The notes below the pieces were generated by a model. It was not told where the DNA came from. It did not search any database and worked only from the letters and a program-made list of their open reading frames with translations. A program made the translations under genes and the position numbers. Source: Mediterraneibacter catenae (lineage in GTDB: Bacteria > Bacillota > Clostridia > Lachnospirales > Lachnospiraceae). From it: a stretch of DNA of 64,000 bases. The stretch spans positions 62,001 through 126,000 of the forward strand of contig NZ_VMSO01000005.1 of NCBI RefSeq assembly GCF_008691045.1, written 5' to 3'. Shown here in pieces: positions 26,904 to 36,093 of this stretch (position 1 is the stretch's first letter; each line of letters starts with the position of its first letter).

Positions 26904-27573
26904 CTCCCCACACCACCTTTAAATATTTAGGATTCTTCGGATCAAGTTCGATCTTTTCTCTTATGTTTCTTACATGCACCATGATCGTATCCGTATTGAT
27001 CGCCTTTTCCTGCCATACCCGCTCGTAGATCTCCTCGGAGGAGAATACTCTCCCCGGATTCTTCGCCAGCAGGAGCAGGATTTTATACTCGATGGGTGTC
27101 AGTTTGACCGGCTTTCCGTCCATCGTCACTTCCACTGCATCCTCATTGATCTCCAGTCCGCCGATCACATGCACATTTTCCTGCGGCGCCAGTTTCTCCA
27201 GAAACTTACGGTAGCGCCTGAGCTGTGAATTTACCCTCGCCATCAGTTCCATCGGGGTGAACGGCTTCGTCACATAATCATCCGCTCCGATATTCAATCC
27301 CGTGATCTTATCCACTTCCTCGGACTTTGCCGACAGCATGATCACCGGAAAGTCATGCTTTTCTCTCAGTTTCATCGTCATTCGGATACCGTCCATCCTG
27401 GGCATCATGATATCTACAATGGCCAGGTGAATATCCTCTTTATCAATGATCTCAAGCCCTTCAATGCCGTCTGCAGCCTGAAACACTTTATATCCCTGAC
27501 TCTGCAGATATATCTGGACGCCCTCGCGGATCTCCTTGTCATCCTCTACGATCAATATGTTATTTGTCTCCAT
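26875..27573 (-). CDS. OmpR/PhoB-family response regulator
   Basis: A 232-residue regulator with a receiver domain (acidic pair in IVEDDKEI, phospho-Asp in LAIVDIMMPRMDG, Lys in YVTKPFTPMEL). A C-terminal winged helix follows, with LTPIEYKILLLLAKNPGRVFS split near residues 158-178. It is the partner of the downstream kinase, whose gene overlaps it. The class is similar to VanR/RegX-like regulators, and targets often concern the cell envelope. That role is inference. Confidence 0.93.
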   Translation of the reverse strand: METNNILIVEDDKEIREGVQIYLQSQGYKVFQAADGIEGLEIIDKEDIHLAIVDIMMPRMDGIRMTMKLREKHDFPVIMLSAKSEEVDKITGLNIGADDYVTKPFTPMELMARVNSQLRRYRKFLEKLAPQENVHVIGGLEINEDAVEVTMDGKPVKLTPIEYKILLLLAKNPGRVFSSEEIYERVWQEKAINTDTIMVHVRNIREKIELDPKNPKYLKVVWGVGYKIEKQP

Positions 27574-27613
27574 GATGTCTCCTCTTCTCCCTTTGTTTTT
27601 TCAAATTATCTTT

Positions 27614-28252
27614 TTAATATGCCGAAAAGATTCCTGCCGCCGCAGCCGCTTCTGTCTTCCCCGCCGCTGTCGGAAGTTCCGGTATCCGGTTTTTCATTAC
27701 CACTCCGTAATTCTTTACCTCTACCGTCACTGTAGTATACGGCAGCGGTATTACATATTTATCCCAGCGGTGTTTCAGCCTGATGCAGGAAGAATACGCA
27801 AGACAGATACCGACAAAATCTTCTTCTGCATGCTCTGACAGGTAAAATGCCAGCTTTTTAGGCTCGTGTCTCGGCCCCAGCGGTCCGTCCAGCGCCACGG
27901 CAATAGAGTGTGTCTTCTCATAGGAATCCTGAATGATCTTTTTCAGCGCTGCAAAGGCTTTATATCCGTCCGGCACACGCAGCGCATTTCCGCCGCATCT
28001 TTTCACCATGTTCTCTATATAGTTTCCGCGTGTATCCGCAGTCACGATCACATCTACAGGCGTTGTCTTATGCGCCAGTTTCTCCAGGACAAGATTCATA
28101 AAGAAGCTGTCTTCATGCCAGAACCCGAATATCTGGCTGTCCCCGTACCGGTTCTCCTCACTCCACCGGATCGTAACAGTCCGCTCGATCCATCTCAGAT
28201 AATTAACGAAGAGCCATTGCAGAGCGTTCTCTCCGACCTTCTTCAGTCTCAT
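27614..28252 (-). CDS. DUF374/lysophospholipid acyltransferase-like protein
   Basis: A 212-residue protein of the DUF374 family, related to lipid-A and lysophospholipid acyltransferases. Visible family features are FGFWHEDSFF near residue 42, VIVTADTRGNYIENMVKRCG, and VALDGPLGPRHEPKKLA with the DGPxGP signature. The start at MRLKKVGENA is set by AAGGAG nine bases upstream, inside the end of the glycosyltransferase gene (50-base overlap). Its neighbours, a GT4 glycosyltransferase and DedA, suggest membrane lipid work. The acceptor is unknown. Confidence 0.8.
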   Translation of the reverse strand: MRLKKVGENALQWLFVNYLRWIERTVTIRWSEENRYGDSQIFGFWHEDSFFMNLVLEKLAHKTTPVDVIVTADTRGNYIENMVKRCGGNALRVPDGYKAFAALKKIIQDSYEKTHSIAVALDGPLGPRHEPKKLAFYLSEHAEEDFVGICLAYSSCIRLKHRWDKYVIPLPYTTVTVEVKNYGVVMKNRIPELPTAAGKTEAAAAAGIFSAY

Positions 28253-29498
28253 AAAGTCTGTCTCCTTTCCTGAACCCACATTGATTGTAGAGCATCTCCT
28301 CGTAGATGGCAAGTCTTGAGGAGCGGTAATTACCGGCAGATATAAAAGCCGCACTCTTCATCCTCTCAAGATTTTCTTCCTGCAGCGTCTCGATGACTTT
28401 TTCCGCCCACTCGTCTTCCCGCTCAGCAGTCAGAAATCCGTTTTCTCCATTCCTGATGATGTCATCCGATCCCACCGCATGCACCGCCACGACCGGTGTT
28501 CCCGCCGCAAGCGCCTCCGCGAGCACAATCCCCTGAGTCTCCGACTTTGATGCAAATAAAAACAGATCCGCTGCATTCAGATAGTCTTTCACCTGATCAT
28601 TGGGAATGTTTCCGGCAAAAGTCACCTTATCCCGAATCCCGAGGATAGATGCTCTCACCTTCAGCTCTGCCTTCTGGCTTCCATCTCCTATAATAAGTAC
28701 GTGGAAATCATCTCCCATCTTTCTCTCAAGCTCTGCGATCCCCCGCAGGAGAAAACCGTAATTTTTTTCTTTTTCCAGTCTGGATACTGTGACAAGGAGA
28801 TGACGTTTTCCTCTGCTGCATGTTTCTCTGATCTCCTGCGCCCGCCTGGCATTTTTTCTGAAGAATGATTCATCAAGTCCGGTCGGGAATACTGCGACCG
28901 GCGTATTTACTCCATATCCTTTTATCATCTGCTGCATCCCCTCGGACGGCGCGAGCACAAGATCACACCGGTTGCAAAACCATCTCATATAAGCCGGAAT
29001 GACTTTCTTCTGTATCCACTCTACTGCTTTTCTTTTTACAACAGTGCTTTCCTCTCTGGTCCTGAAGCACGGGATGTAATGCAGATAGTCTTCATATCTC
29101 GTATGGTATGTATAGATGACCGGTATGCCGTACTTTCTTCCCAGCCACAGCGCCCATGGCCCGACAAACATCGGGTGGTGCACATGTATGTAGTCAAATC
29201 GCTCTCTTTCAAATACATCAAATATTTCCGCCGGATAAATTCCCGGATAGACCATCCCGTTATCCATCTTTTTCTTCTGGGAGTGATAGCGGATGACGCG
29301 CTCCGGCGATCTCTCATCTTCTGCCTGTATCTCCTTTTGAAGTCTTTCATTCTGTTCTTTTTCGTCGCTTTCGTACATCGGCGCAAATACTGTCACCTGA
29401 TGCCCCAGCTTTACAAGCTCCTGTGCCTGCCGCTCCACTGAGATTGGGACTCCTCCCACAAACGGCCGGTAATTATTCGTCAGCATTGCGATCTTCAT
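28203..29498 (-). CDS. GT4-family glycosyltransferase, diacylglycerol glucosyltransferase-like
   Basis: A 431-residue retaining glycosyltransferase. The N-terminal MLTNNYRPFVGGVP and HQVTVFAP segments and the HHPMFVGPWALWLG region resemble alpha-monoglucosyldiacylglycerol synthases. The C-terminal donor-binding domain carries SKSETQGIVLAEALAAGTPVVA near residues 320-342, with the E-x7-E pattern. A glycolipid product is likely but not proven. The gene overlaps the downstream DUF374 acyltransferase and lies 14 bases after the DedA gene. Confidence 0.85.
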   Translation of the reverse strand: MKIAMLTNNYRPFVGGVPISVERQAQELVKLGHQVTVFAPMYESDEKEQNERLQKEIQAEDERSPERVIRYHSQKKKMDNGMVYPGIYPAEIFDVFERERFDYIHVHHPMFVGPWALWLGRKYGIPVIYTYHTRYEDYLHYIPCFRTREESTVVKRKAVEWIQKKVIPAYMRWFCNRCDLVLAPSEGMQQMIKGYGVNTPVAVFPTGLDESFFRKNARRAQEIRETCSRGKRHLLVTVSRLEKEKNYGFLLRGIAELERKMGDDFHVLIIGDGSQKAELKVRASILGIRDKVTFAGNIPNDQVKDYLNAADLFLFASKSETQGIVLAEALAAGTPVVAVHAVGSDDIIRNGENGFLTAEREDEWAEKVIETLQEENLERMKSAAFISAGNYRSSRLAIYEEMLYNQCGFRKGDRLYETEEGRRERSAMALR

Positions 29499-29512
29499 GT
29501 CCTGCCCCTCCT

Positions 29513-30022
29513 CTATGTAAAAAAATTGATTGCCGCATCTCCGAAGAAATATCCTGCTCCGACAAATGTCAGGTTCCAGAGGAATATTCCGCAGACGGAG
29601 CTCACTGTATATTTTGCAAAATCCATCTTTACCATGCCTGCCGGAATCGAGATGAGCGTGCGCACCATCGGAAGCAGTTTACTCACGAATACGCCGATAC
29701 ATCCCTTCTCTCTCAGATAACTCATCTTCTCCTCAATGACAGGCTTATGCTTCGGAAATTTCTTAAAATAGAATCCGAGCACCTTGTTGCCGCCGAATCT
29801 TCCAAGCAGATAGAGAGCCCAGCTTCCTGTAAGCCCTGCCGCCACTGTAAGCACCATGACAACCGGAAAACTTATCGCTCCCCGATCCGCCCAGATCCCT
29901 GCCAACGGCATGATAACACCTGCAGGGAATCCCGGAAGATTCAGATATTCCAAAAGTACGATCAGGTAAATGAAAAAAGCACCGTATTGGAGAAAATAAC
30001 GGGTAAGTTCCTGAATAGTCAT
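29513..30022 (-). CDS. DedA-family membrane protein
   Basis: A 169-residue membrane protein of the DedA/SNARE-associated type. Features are the N-terminal LEYLNLPGFPAGVIMPLAG re-entrant segment near residue 24, GSWALYLLGRFGG, and the KLLPMVRTLISIPAGM motif with a conserved Arg and Pro. It has about four membrane segments. Some family members flip lipids such as undecaprenyl phosphate. It begins a likely operon with the GT4 and DUF374 genes. It is somewhat shorter than typical DedA proteins of 200 residues. Confidence 0.88.
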   Translation of the reverse strand: MTIQELTRYFLQYGAFFIYLIVLLEYLNLPGFPAGVIMPLAGIWADRGAISFPVVMVLTVAAGLTGSWALYLLGRFGGNKVLGFYFKKFPKHKPVIEEKMSYLREKGCIGVFVSKLLPMVRTLISIPAGMVKMDFAKYTVSSVCGIFLWNLTFVGAGYFFGDAAINFFT

Positions 30023-30108
30023 AAAGAATACAGCCCCCTTTCATGATTACAGGATAAGCTGTAAATCTAAAGGGAGCTGATATAAGATTCCAAAGAATTT
30101 CTTAAGAT

Positions 30109-30750
30109 TCAGGGCAGTTCGCAGCCACCCCATTCTACAACTGCGAAGCCGCTGCGCTCCGGCGCCGCGAGCGTCTGTTCCAGTATCTCCTGCTCATTTT
30201 CCACAGGCTTATATGCCATGAAGACGCGGATCACGGTGTCCGGCTCCGGCTGTATGGAAAGGCGGGCATGGTCCGTATATGCTTCGCTCTGGAAAGAAAT
30301 GAGATTGTACTCATTCTGTTCCATTCTGGGCAGCCAGTATACAATGAATTCATTTGCTTCCCTGCGTGTGAGACCAAGCTTCTCAAGGGCGTCTTCAAGG
30401 AACTCTGCCGTATCCTCTCCTGCCACGCAGAAGCCCTCGGAGAAATCGTACTCCTGCTCCGTCTCTCCTTCCCAGTAAAGGTAATTATACTCCTGCCCGT
30501 TCTCATCTGTGATCCGGCCATCCGGCGCAGCAGTCACATTCCAGCCATCATCATACTCAGGATAAGTACAGGTCAGTTTCCCGTCATAATCCAGCCGGAC
30601 AGATACCTCTTTCTCTTGTTCGGGGTACAGATAGATGACCGGTTTTTCATTTGACATGCTGGATTCCATTTCCCCAGAAAGCTGCACTATAAAAATAAGC
30701 ACAACAAAAATACCGATCGCCGCCAGGGCAGCATACACTATTTTCTTCAT
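30109..30750 (-). CDS. Membrane-anchored extracellular protein of unknown function
   Basis: A 213-residue protein with one N-terminal hydrophobic anchor (about 5-27) and a soluble, acidic outer part. KPVIYLYPEQEKEVSVRLDY (about 36-55), WNVTAAPDGRI, YLYWEG and VYWLPRMEQNEYNLI are conserved-looking blocks seen in a widespread but uncharacterised family. No catalytic motif is recognised. There is no Cys lipobox, so it is not a lipoprotein. A TATAAT-like -10 lies upstream at about 30800-30805. Confidence 0.75.
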   Translation of the reverse strand: MKKIVYAALAAIGIFVVLIFIVQLSGEMESSMSNEKPVIYLYPEQEKEVSVRLDYDGKLTCTYPEYDDGWNVTAAPDGRITDENGQEYNYLYWEGETEQEYDFSEGFCVAGEDTAEFLEDALEKLGLTRREANEFIVYWLPRMEQNEYNLISFQSEAYTDHARLSIQPEPDTVIRVFMAYKPVENEQEILEQTLAAPERSGFAVVEWGGCELP

Positions 30751-30929
30751 AACAACATCGCCCTCCTCCCTTCAAAACATATCATCTCTTATTATTTAAA
30801 TTATACCATACCCCATGGTCATATCCACATATATTCATGCTCGTAGAGAAAAACTTCGTAAGATGTAACAGGGCTGATACACGTTCCGTAGATGGGGCAA
30901 GACTGATGATGGCGACTGTGAAAGGGGAT

Positions 30930-32845
30930 TAGGGTAGAGTAGGTTAGAGGGCTTTGGCCCTCTTTCCCCTCATCAAACCGTGCATGAGGTTCTCCCTCAC
31001 ACGGCTTTCCGACATTCTTCTTTCTACAGCATTACGTCATGCTCTAGCCATTTTCTTTAATCCTTTTTCGTAAATGCTATTTCTAACAGATCCCACCTTT
31101 GACATATGGTTACGCCTTTGGTGTTTCTTGTTATACCATCTTGTAAAAGTACAGATAATGTACCAGTCGAGCGTCTGCATCCACCTTTCGTTTGTCTTGG
31201 TAGAATAGTAATTCTTCCACCCTGTGATTTTCGGGTTCAGATTCTTTATTAAATCTTCCTCTTTTGCTACCAGCAGACTTCGGCTGTTTATATTCCTTTT
31301 GATTTCTGCTTTCATTTTCTTCATGGCTTTTCTGCTTGGATACTGATATGTTTCCTTATACAGTTGTCCTTTGCTTGTTTCCGTTGTCATTCTTCTGTGA
31401 TGCATTCCGAGAAAATCAAATCCCTCTTTTCCATCCCACATGCTGACAATCTTCGTCTTCTTTGGATGCAGCTTTAAGTCCAGTTTTGCCATGATGTAAC
31501 GCAATAAGTTCAGTGCATGGTTTGCACTTTTCTTATTTTTGCAAATGATTACTGTATCGTCTGCGTACCTCACAAGAATACCGTGGGTGAGTCCATACTT
31601 TTCCCACAATCTGTCCAGTGTGTTCAGGTAGATATTTGCCAGTACCGGAGATATAACTGATCCCTGACTTGTGCCCAGTTCAGAGATTGTCAGTATATTC
31701 CCGTATAATACTCCTGATTTCAGCCATTGCCTTATCAGCTTTTGTATTCTCCGGTCTGATATTCTCTGTTCTACTAACACCATCAGCTTGTCCTGGTTTA
31801 CATTGTCAAAGAATTTCTCAATATCTGCATCTACTACATAGTAGCCTTTGTTGTTACATGCTTTTCTGACTTTTTCAAGCGCCTGCTTAGCACTTCTTTT
31901 GGGTCTAAAGCCATAGGAGCAGTCTCTAAAATCTGCTTCAAAAACTGGCTCTATAGCTATCTTTGCAGCCATCTGCACGATTCTGTCTTTGACCGTTGGT
32001 ATTCCAAGGGGTCTTTTACTTCCGTCTGGCTTTGGTATCATCACCCGCTTTACTGGGGACGGTTTGTATCTGCCGTCCGCCAGTTCTGCTTTTATATCTG
32101 TCAGATATTTCTCAATTCCTATCGCTTCAATATCCTCAATTCCGATACCATCCACTCCACTGGAACCCTTATTAGCTTTTACCCGTTTCCATGCCTCGAA
32201 AAGTACATCATCCCGGTATACTTTATCGTATAGTGCATGAAATCTTCGGCTAGCACATTTCTTGGCTGTTAGATATAGTTTGTTTTGAAGTTGTCGAACT
32301 TTTTCCTTGGAGTTATTAGTCTGCATGACATTCTCTCACTCTTACCCTCTCTACAAACATGAATGAAGTAAGGAACCTTCCCATAGACTGCGTTTTCTTG
32401 CACAGCCATTATCGGTACTATGTTCCTCTCCGACTCCCTCCCATCAGAAATACGATTTCGCCAAGCTTATACGCTTTCTCTTTACCCTTCGGTGATGGGT
32501 AGGGTCTCTCCAGTTCCGAACCACACTTTTCATACATACCGCTTCCTCTATACCGAGAGATTCTTCCGTGCTGCTTTCCAGTTTCTTCACACGTTCCATG
32601 GTTTTCGCCCATATTCGCAGGACTCAACTTCTCTTTGCTCTCTTTCGAGACCTTTTTAACGATACGGCAGAATTCACTTTATGTTACGGTCTGCATGATT
32701 GCTCGCTCCTCTTATCGAGGCTACTTTATCCACTCGCTTAGTACCCTGCATTACTGCAACGCACCGAGTTTAGCTACACAGCTCACTGGCGATTACTGTG
32801 ACCGGACTTGCACCGGCTAGTGTGGTCCAGCTTTGCTGGACACAC
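30930..32845 (-). mobile_element. Group II intron
   Basis: Read on the minus strand, the element begins at a GTGTG 5' end near 32845, followed by CCGGTGCAAGTCCGG, typical of domain I. It carries an intron-encoded reverse transcriptase in domain IV. Near its end is a domain V hairpin (30961-31010 region), AAGCCGTG pairing with CACGGTTT and holding the AGC triad. A domain VI-like stem AGAGGGC/GCCCTCT follows. The 3' end is approximate, between 30928 and 30934. The insertion lies just after the long hairpin and T-rich run that ends purD, a site preference known for group IIC introns; the subclass is not settled. Confidence 0.85.
31037..32326 (-). CDS. ltrA: Group II intron reverse transcriptase/maturase
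   Basis: A 429-residue intron-encoded protein. The reverse transcriptase blocks are intact: KRPLGIPTVKDRIVQ, YGFRPKRSAKQAL, YYVVDADIEKFFDNV, GTSQGSVISPVLANIYL, then the active site VRYADDTVII near residue 250. GFDFLGMHHRR follows, leading into a maturase (X) domain with KITGWKNYYS and a basic C-terminus. No HNH endonuclease domain is present. It looks functional, with no frameshift. Its product helps splice the intron and copy it into new sites. Confidence 0.93.
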   Translation of the reverse strand: MQTNNSKEKVRQLQNKLYLTAKKCASRRFHALYDKVYRDDVLFEAWKRVKANKGSSGVDGIGIEDIEAIGIEKYLTDIKAELADGRYKPSPVKRVMIPKPDGSKRPLGIPTVKDRIVQMAAKIAIEPVFEADFRDCSYGFRPKRSAKQALEKVRKACNNKGYYVVDADIEKFFDNVNQDKLMVLVEQRISDRRIQKLIRQWLKSGVLYGNILTISELGTSQGSVISPVLANIYLNTLDRLWEKYGLTHGILVRYADDTVIICKNKKSANHALNLLRYIMAKLDLKLHPKKTKIVSMWDGKEGFDFLGMHHRRMTTETSKGQLYKETYQYPSRKAMKKMKAEIKRNINSRSLLVAKEEDLIKNLNPKITGWKNYYSTKTNERWMQTLDWYIICTFTRWYNKKHQRRNHMSKVGSVRNSIYEKGLKKMARA

Positions 32846-32853
32846 CAAAATTA

Positions 32854-32947
32854 AAAGCAGGGAAATGGTGTTAAGTGGAAAAACGAGACTGTCTGAGCTT
32901 TGCGAGTTGCTCGTTTTTCCACTTGTTTTTAACCATTTTCCTGCTTT
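32854..32947 (-). terminator. Long terminator hairpin after purD
   Basis: Imperfect arms of about 40 bases (AAAGCAGG...ACGAG and its near complement) are followed on the minus strand by TTTTAATTTT. It lies about 65 bases after the purD stop codon. The group II intron begins nine bases beyond it. Confidence 0.7.
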
Positions 32948-33012
32948 GTTAGTTTGCCTTATTCCCTGTAACCGGAGCCAGAATCAGCCTTGACTCCATC
33001 GCCGGATGTGAA

Positions 33013-34284
33013 TCACGCCTCATCAATCGCTTTACCGATATCATGTCTCATATATTTATTTTCGAACTCTACCCACTCTGTCGCGGCATAGGCGTTCTTT
33101 CTTGCTTCTTTAAGGTCTTTTCCTTTTGCCGTCACGCCGAGGACACGGCCACCGTTGGTCACGATCTGTCCGTTGTCGAATTTTGTTCCGGCGTGGAAGC
33201 AATAATAGCCTTCATGCTTTTTAAACTCATCCAGACCTTTGATCGGGAAACCTTTGTCATATTTCACCGGATATCCGTCGGATGCGAGCACTACACAGAC
33301 AGCAGCATTGTCCTCAAACTGCAGATCGATCTGATCCAGTGTGCCGTCGATGCACGCCTCTACCACATCGATGATATCGTTTTTCATGCGGGGCAGTACT
33401 ACCTGGGCCTCCGGATCTCCGAAACGCGCGTTGTACTCCAGCACTTTCGGCCCGTCCGCTGTCAGCATCAGTCCGAAGAAGATAACACCCTTAAACGGAC
33501 GTCCTTCTGCAGCCATAGCATCAACTGTCGGCTGATAAATATATTTCTCACAGAATTCTTCTACTTCTTTTGTATAGAACGGGCTCGGAGAAAATGTTCC
33601 CATACCGCCTGTGTTCAGTCCCGTATCTCCGTCGCCGGCACGCTTGTGATCCTGAGCGCTTGTCATCGTCTTGATCGTCTTACCGTCTACAAAGGAAAGG
33701 ACAGATACCTCACGTCCGGTCATGAACTCCTCGATGACCATCTCATTTCCTGCTGTGCCGAATTTCTTGTCCAGCATGATCGTTTTCACGCCCTCTTTAG
33801 CCTCTTCGAGATTCTGACATATGAGTACGCCTTTGCCGAGTGCAAGTCCGTCAGCCTTCAGAACGATCGGGAACTTTGCCTTCTCCAGATACTCCAGAGC
33901 CTTATCGGAATCTGTAAAGTTCTCATATGCTGCTGTCGGAATATTATACTTTTTCATCAGATCTTTTGAAAATGCCTTCGATCCTTCGAGGATAGCTGCA
34001 TTTTTTCTCGGTCCGAATGTGCGGATTCCCGCATCTTCCATAACGTCCACAAGACCGCCTACCAGCGGATCATCCATTCCCACAATACACAGGTCGATTT
34101 CATTTTCCTTAGCAAATGCCGCCAGTTTGTCAAACTCCATGGCGCCGATATCCACACATTCAGCATATTCTGCGATTCCTGCATTTCCCGGCGCACAATA
34201 GATTTTGTCCGCTTTCGGGCTCTTCGCCACGCTCGCCGCGATAGCATGTTCTCTTCCGCCGCTTCCCACGATCAGTATTTTCAT
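33013..34284 (-). CDS. purD: Phosphoribosylamine-glycine ligase
   Basis: Purine synthesis step 2: joins glycine to phosphoribosylamine using ATP. It has 423 residues, the usual length. The N-terminal MKILIVGSGGREHAIA is diagnostic. The ATP-grasp domain shows ADGLALGKGVLIC near residue 144 and EYNARFGDPEAQVVLPR near residue 285, with the metal-binding Glu and Asn. It is the last gene of purE-purM-purN-purD. The start is preceded by a GAGGAGG-like site. Confidence 0.96.
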   Translation of the reverse strand: MKILIVGSGGREHAIAASVAKSPKADKIYCAPGNAGIAEYAECVDIGAMEFDKLAAFAKENEIDLCIVGMDDPLVGGLVDVMEDAGIRTFGPRKNAAILEGSKAFSKDLMKKYNIPTAAYENFTDSDKALEYLEKAKFPIVLKADGLALGKGVLICQNLEEAKEGVKTIMLDKKFGTAGNEMVIEEFMTGREVSVLSFVDGKTIKTMTSAQDHKRAGDGDTGLNTGGMGTFSPSPFYTKEVEEFCEKYIYQPTVDAMAAEGRPFKGVIFFGLMLTADGPKVLEYNARFGDPEAQVVLPRMKNDIIDVVEACIDGTLDQIDLQFEDNAAVCVVLASDGYPVKYDKGFPIKGLDEFKKHEGYYCFHAGTKFDNGQIVTNGGRVLGVTAKGKDLKEARKNAYAATEWVEFENKYMRHDIGKAIDEA

Positions 34285-34360
34285 CTGTAAACCTCCTCAC
34301 TCGGTTCTGCCCTTATAATGCTCTGAATTAAACTGCCTGCCGTCTCCGGGCTGCAGCCCG

Positions 34361-35020
34361 TTACGGCATGATCATTGTTTTATGATCGTCAACCCTCACC
34401 TTTCCGTTTGCGATCAGATCGATTGCCCTGGGCAGGATCTTCCACTCTGCCTGTTCCATCACCCTGCGCTGAAGGATCTCGGGTGTATCCCCCTGCTGAA
34501 CTTCCACCGCCTTCTGCAGGATAATCGGCCCTGTGTCGGTTCCTTCATCCACAAAATGCACCGTAGCGCCAACTACTTTTACGCCGCGCTCCAGCGCTGC
34601 TTCATGAACTTTCAGTCCGTAGTATCCTTTTCCGCAGAAAGACGGGATAAGAGACGGATGGATATTAATCATTCGGTTCTCATATTTTTCGATCATCTCC
34701 GGCGGGATAACTACAAGGAAGCCTGCCAGCACGACAAGATCCGGTTCATAACCATCCACAGTTTCCAGCAGTTTGACATTAAAATCGCCCCGGGTCTCAA
34801 AATCTTTCGGTGACACGCACCGGGATGATATCCCGTTCTCTTCTGCACGTTTTAAAGCATATGCATTTTTATTATTGCTGATCACTCCGACAATCTGCGT
34901 GTTTGTGATCGTACCGTCTTTTACGCCGTCGATGATCGCCTGTAGATTTGTTCCGCCGCCTGACACCATCACGACAACGCGCAGCGGCTCTCTCACCGCT
35001 GCACCTGTGCTCTCTAGCAT
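34361..35020 (-). CDS. purN: Phosphoribosylglycinamide formyltransferase
   Basis: Purine synthesis step 3: uses 10-formyltetrahydrofolate to formylate glycinamide ribonucleotide. It has 219 residues. VVMVSGGGTNLQAIID near residue 16 binds the phosphate. The active site is INIHPSLIPSFCGKGYYG, with the catalytic Asn and His, and HFVDEGTDTGPII carries the catalytic Asp. The ATG overlaps the purM stop by 7 bases and AAAGGAG lies just upstream, so translation is coupled. Confidence 0.96.
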   Translation of the reverse strand: MLESTGAAVREPLRVVVMVSGGGTNLQAIIDGVKDGTITNTQIVGVISNNKNAYALKRAEENGISSRCVSPKDFETRGDFNVKLLETVDGYEPDLVVLAGFLVVIPPEMIEKYENRMINIHPSLIPSFCGKGYYGLKVHEAALERGVKVVGATVHFVDEGTDTGPIILQKAVEVQQGDTPEILQRRVMEQAEWKILPRAIDLIANGKVRVDDHKTMIMP

Positions 35021-36039
35021 AATTCTACTCCTTTATCTCCTGCCTCGATGCGTCCTACTATATACGGCGCATCACCCGCAGCGCGGATCGCTTCCATGGC
35101 GCGGTCTACATCCGCTTCATCCACGGCTACGATCATACCGAGTCCCATATTGAAAGTATTGTACATCATCTGCTCTTCGATATCTCCGTCTACTGAGAGC
35201 ATCTTGAAGATCGGCGGGATTGGATAGCTGTCTTTTTTGATCACTGCCCTTGTGCCTTCTTTTAACATGCGCGGTACGTTTTCATAAAATCCGCCGCCTG
35301 TGATATGGCTGCAAGCCTTGACTGTCACGCCTGCATCCTTAATGCTCTTAAGAGCTTTTACGTAAATCCGGGTCGGAACAAGAAGCGCCTCTCCCAGTGT
35401 GCATCCGAGACTGTCGTAATATGTATCCAGAGCCTCGCGCTTCATATTAAATACCTGTCTCACAAGAGAATATCCGTTACTGTGGATACCTGTTGACGCC
35501 ATTCCGATGAGCACATCCCCAGCCTTTAAATTCTCTCCGGTGATCATATCTTTTTTATCACAGACACCTACTGCAAAGCCGGCGAGATCGTACTCGTCAG
35601 CAGCCATAAGGCCAGGATGCTCCGCTGTCTCTCCGCCGATCAGAGCTGCGCCTGCCTGCAGGCAGCCTTCTGCCACACCTTTGACAATATCTGCGATCTT
35701 CTCCGGCTCATTCTTCCCACATGCAATATAATCCAGGAAGAAGAGCGGCTCTCCTCCTGCGCACGCAATATCATTAACGCACATCGCAACCGCATCGATC
35801 CCGATCGTATCATGCTTTTCCATGATCATTGCCAGTTTCACTTTAGTGCCGCATCCGTCTGTACCGGACAGAAGGACCGGCTCCTCCATCTCCTTAATCT
35901 TAGCAAGGGAAAACGCTCCGGAAAATCCGCCGAGCCCGCCGAGCACTTCCGGACGCATCGTCTTTTTCACATGCTCTTTCATCAGTTCCACCGATCTGTA
36001 ACCGGCCTCGATATCAACGCCTGCTTTCTTATAATCCAT
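35014..36039 (-). CDS. purM: Phosphoribosylformylglycinamidine cyclo-ligase
   Basis: Purine synthesis step 5, the ATP-dependent closure of the imidazole ring. It has 341 residues, normal length. MDYKKAGVDIEAGY starts the protein. The PurM signature appears as LSGTDGCGTKVKLA near residue 57, followed by CVNDIACAGGEPLFFLDY and GGETAEHPGLM. ITGGGFYENVPRML lies in the C-terminal domain. It is in an operon with purE upstream and purN overlapping downstream. Confidence 0.96.
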   Translation of the reverse strand: MDYKKAGVDIEAGYRSVELMKEHVKKTMRPEVLGGLGGFSGAFSLAKIKEMEEPVLLSGTDGCGTKVKLAMIMEKHDTIGIDAVAMCVNDIACAGGEPLFFLDYIACGKNEPEKIADIVKGVAEGCLQAGAALIGGETAEHPGLMAADEYDLAGFAVGVCDKKDMITGENLKAGDVLIGMASTGIHSNGYSLVRQVFNMKREALDTYYDSLGCTLGEALLVPTRIYVKALKSIKDAGVTVKACSHITGGGFYENVPRMLKEGTRAVIKKDSYPIPPIFKMLSVDGDIEEQMMYNTFNMGLGMIVAVDEADVDRAMEAIRAAGDAPYIVGRIEAGDKGVELC

Positions 36040-36093
36040 TCTCTGTTCTCCTGTTAATTATTCTTGATTTTTCGAAATTTTCGTTTGGCTGAA

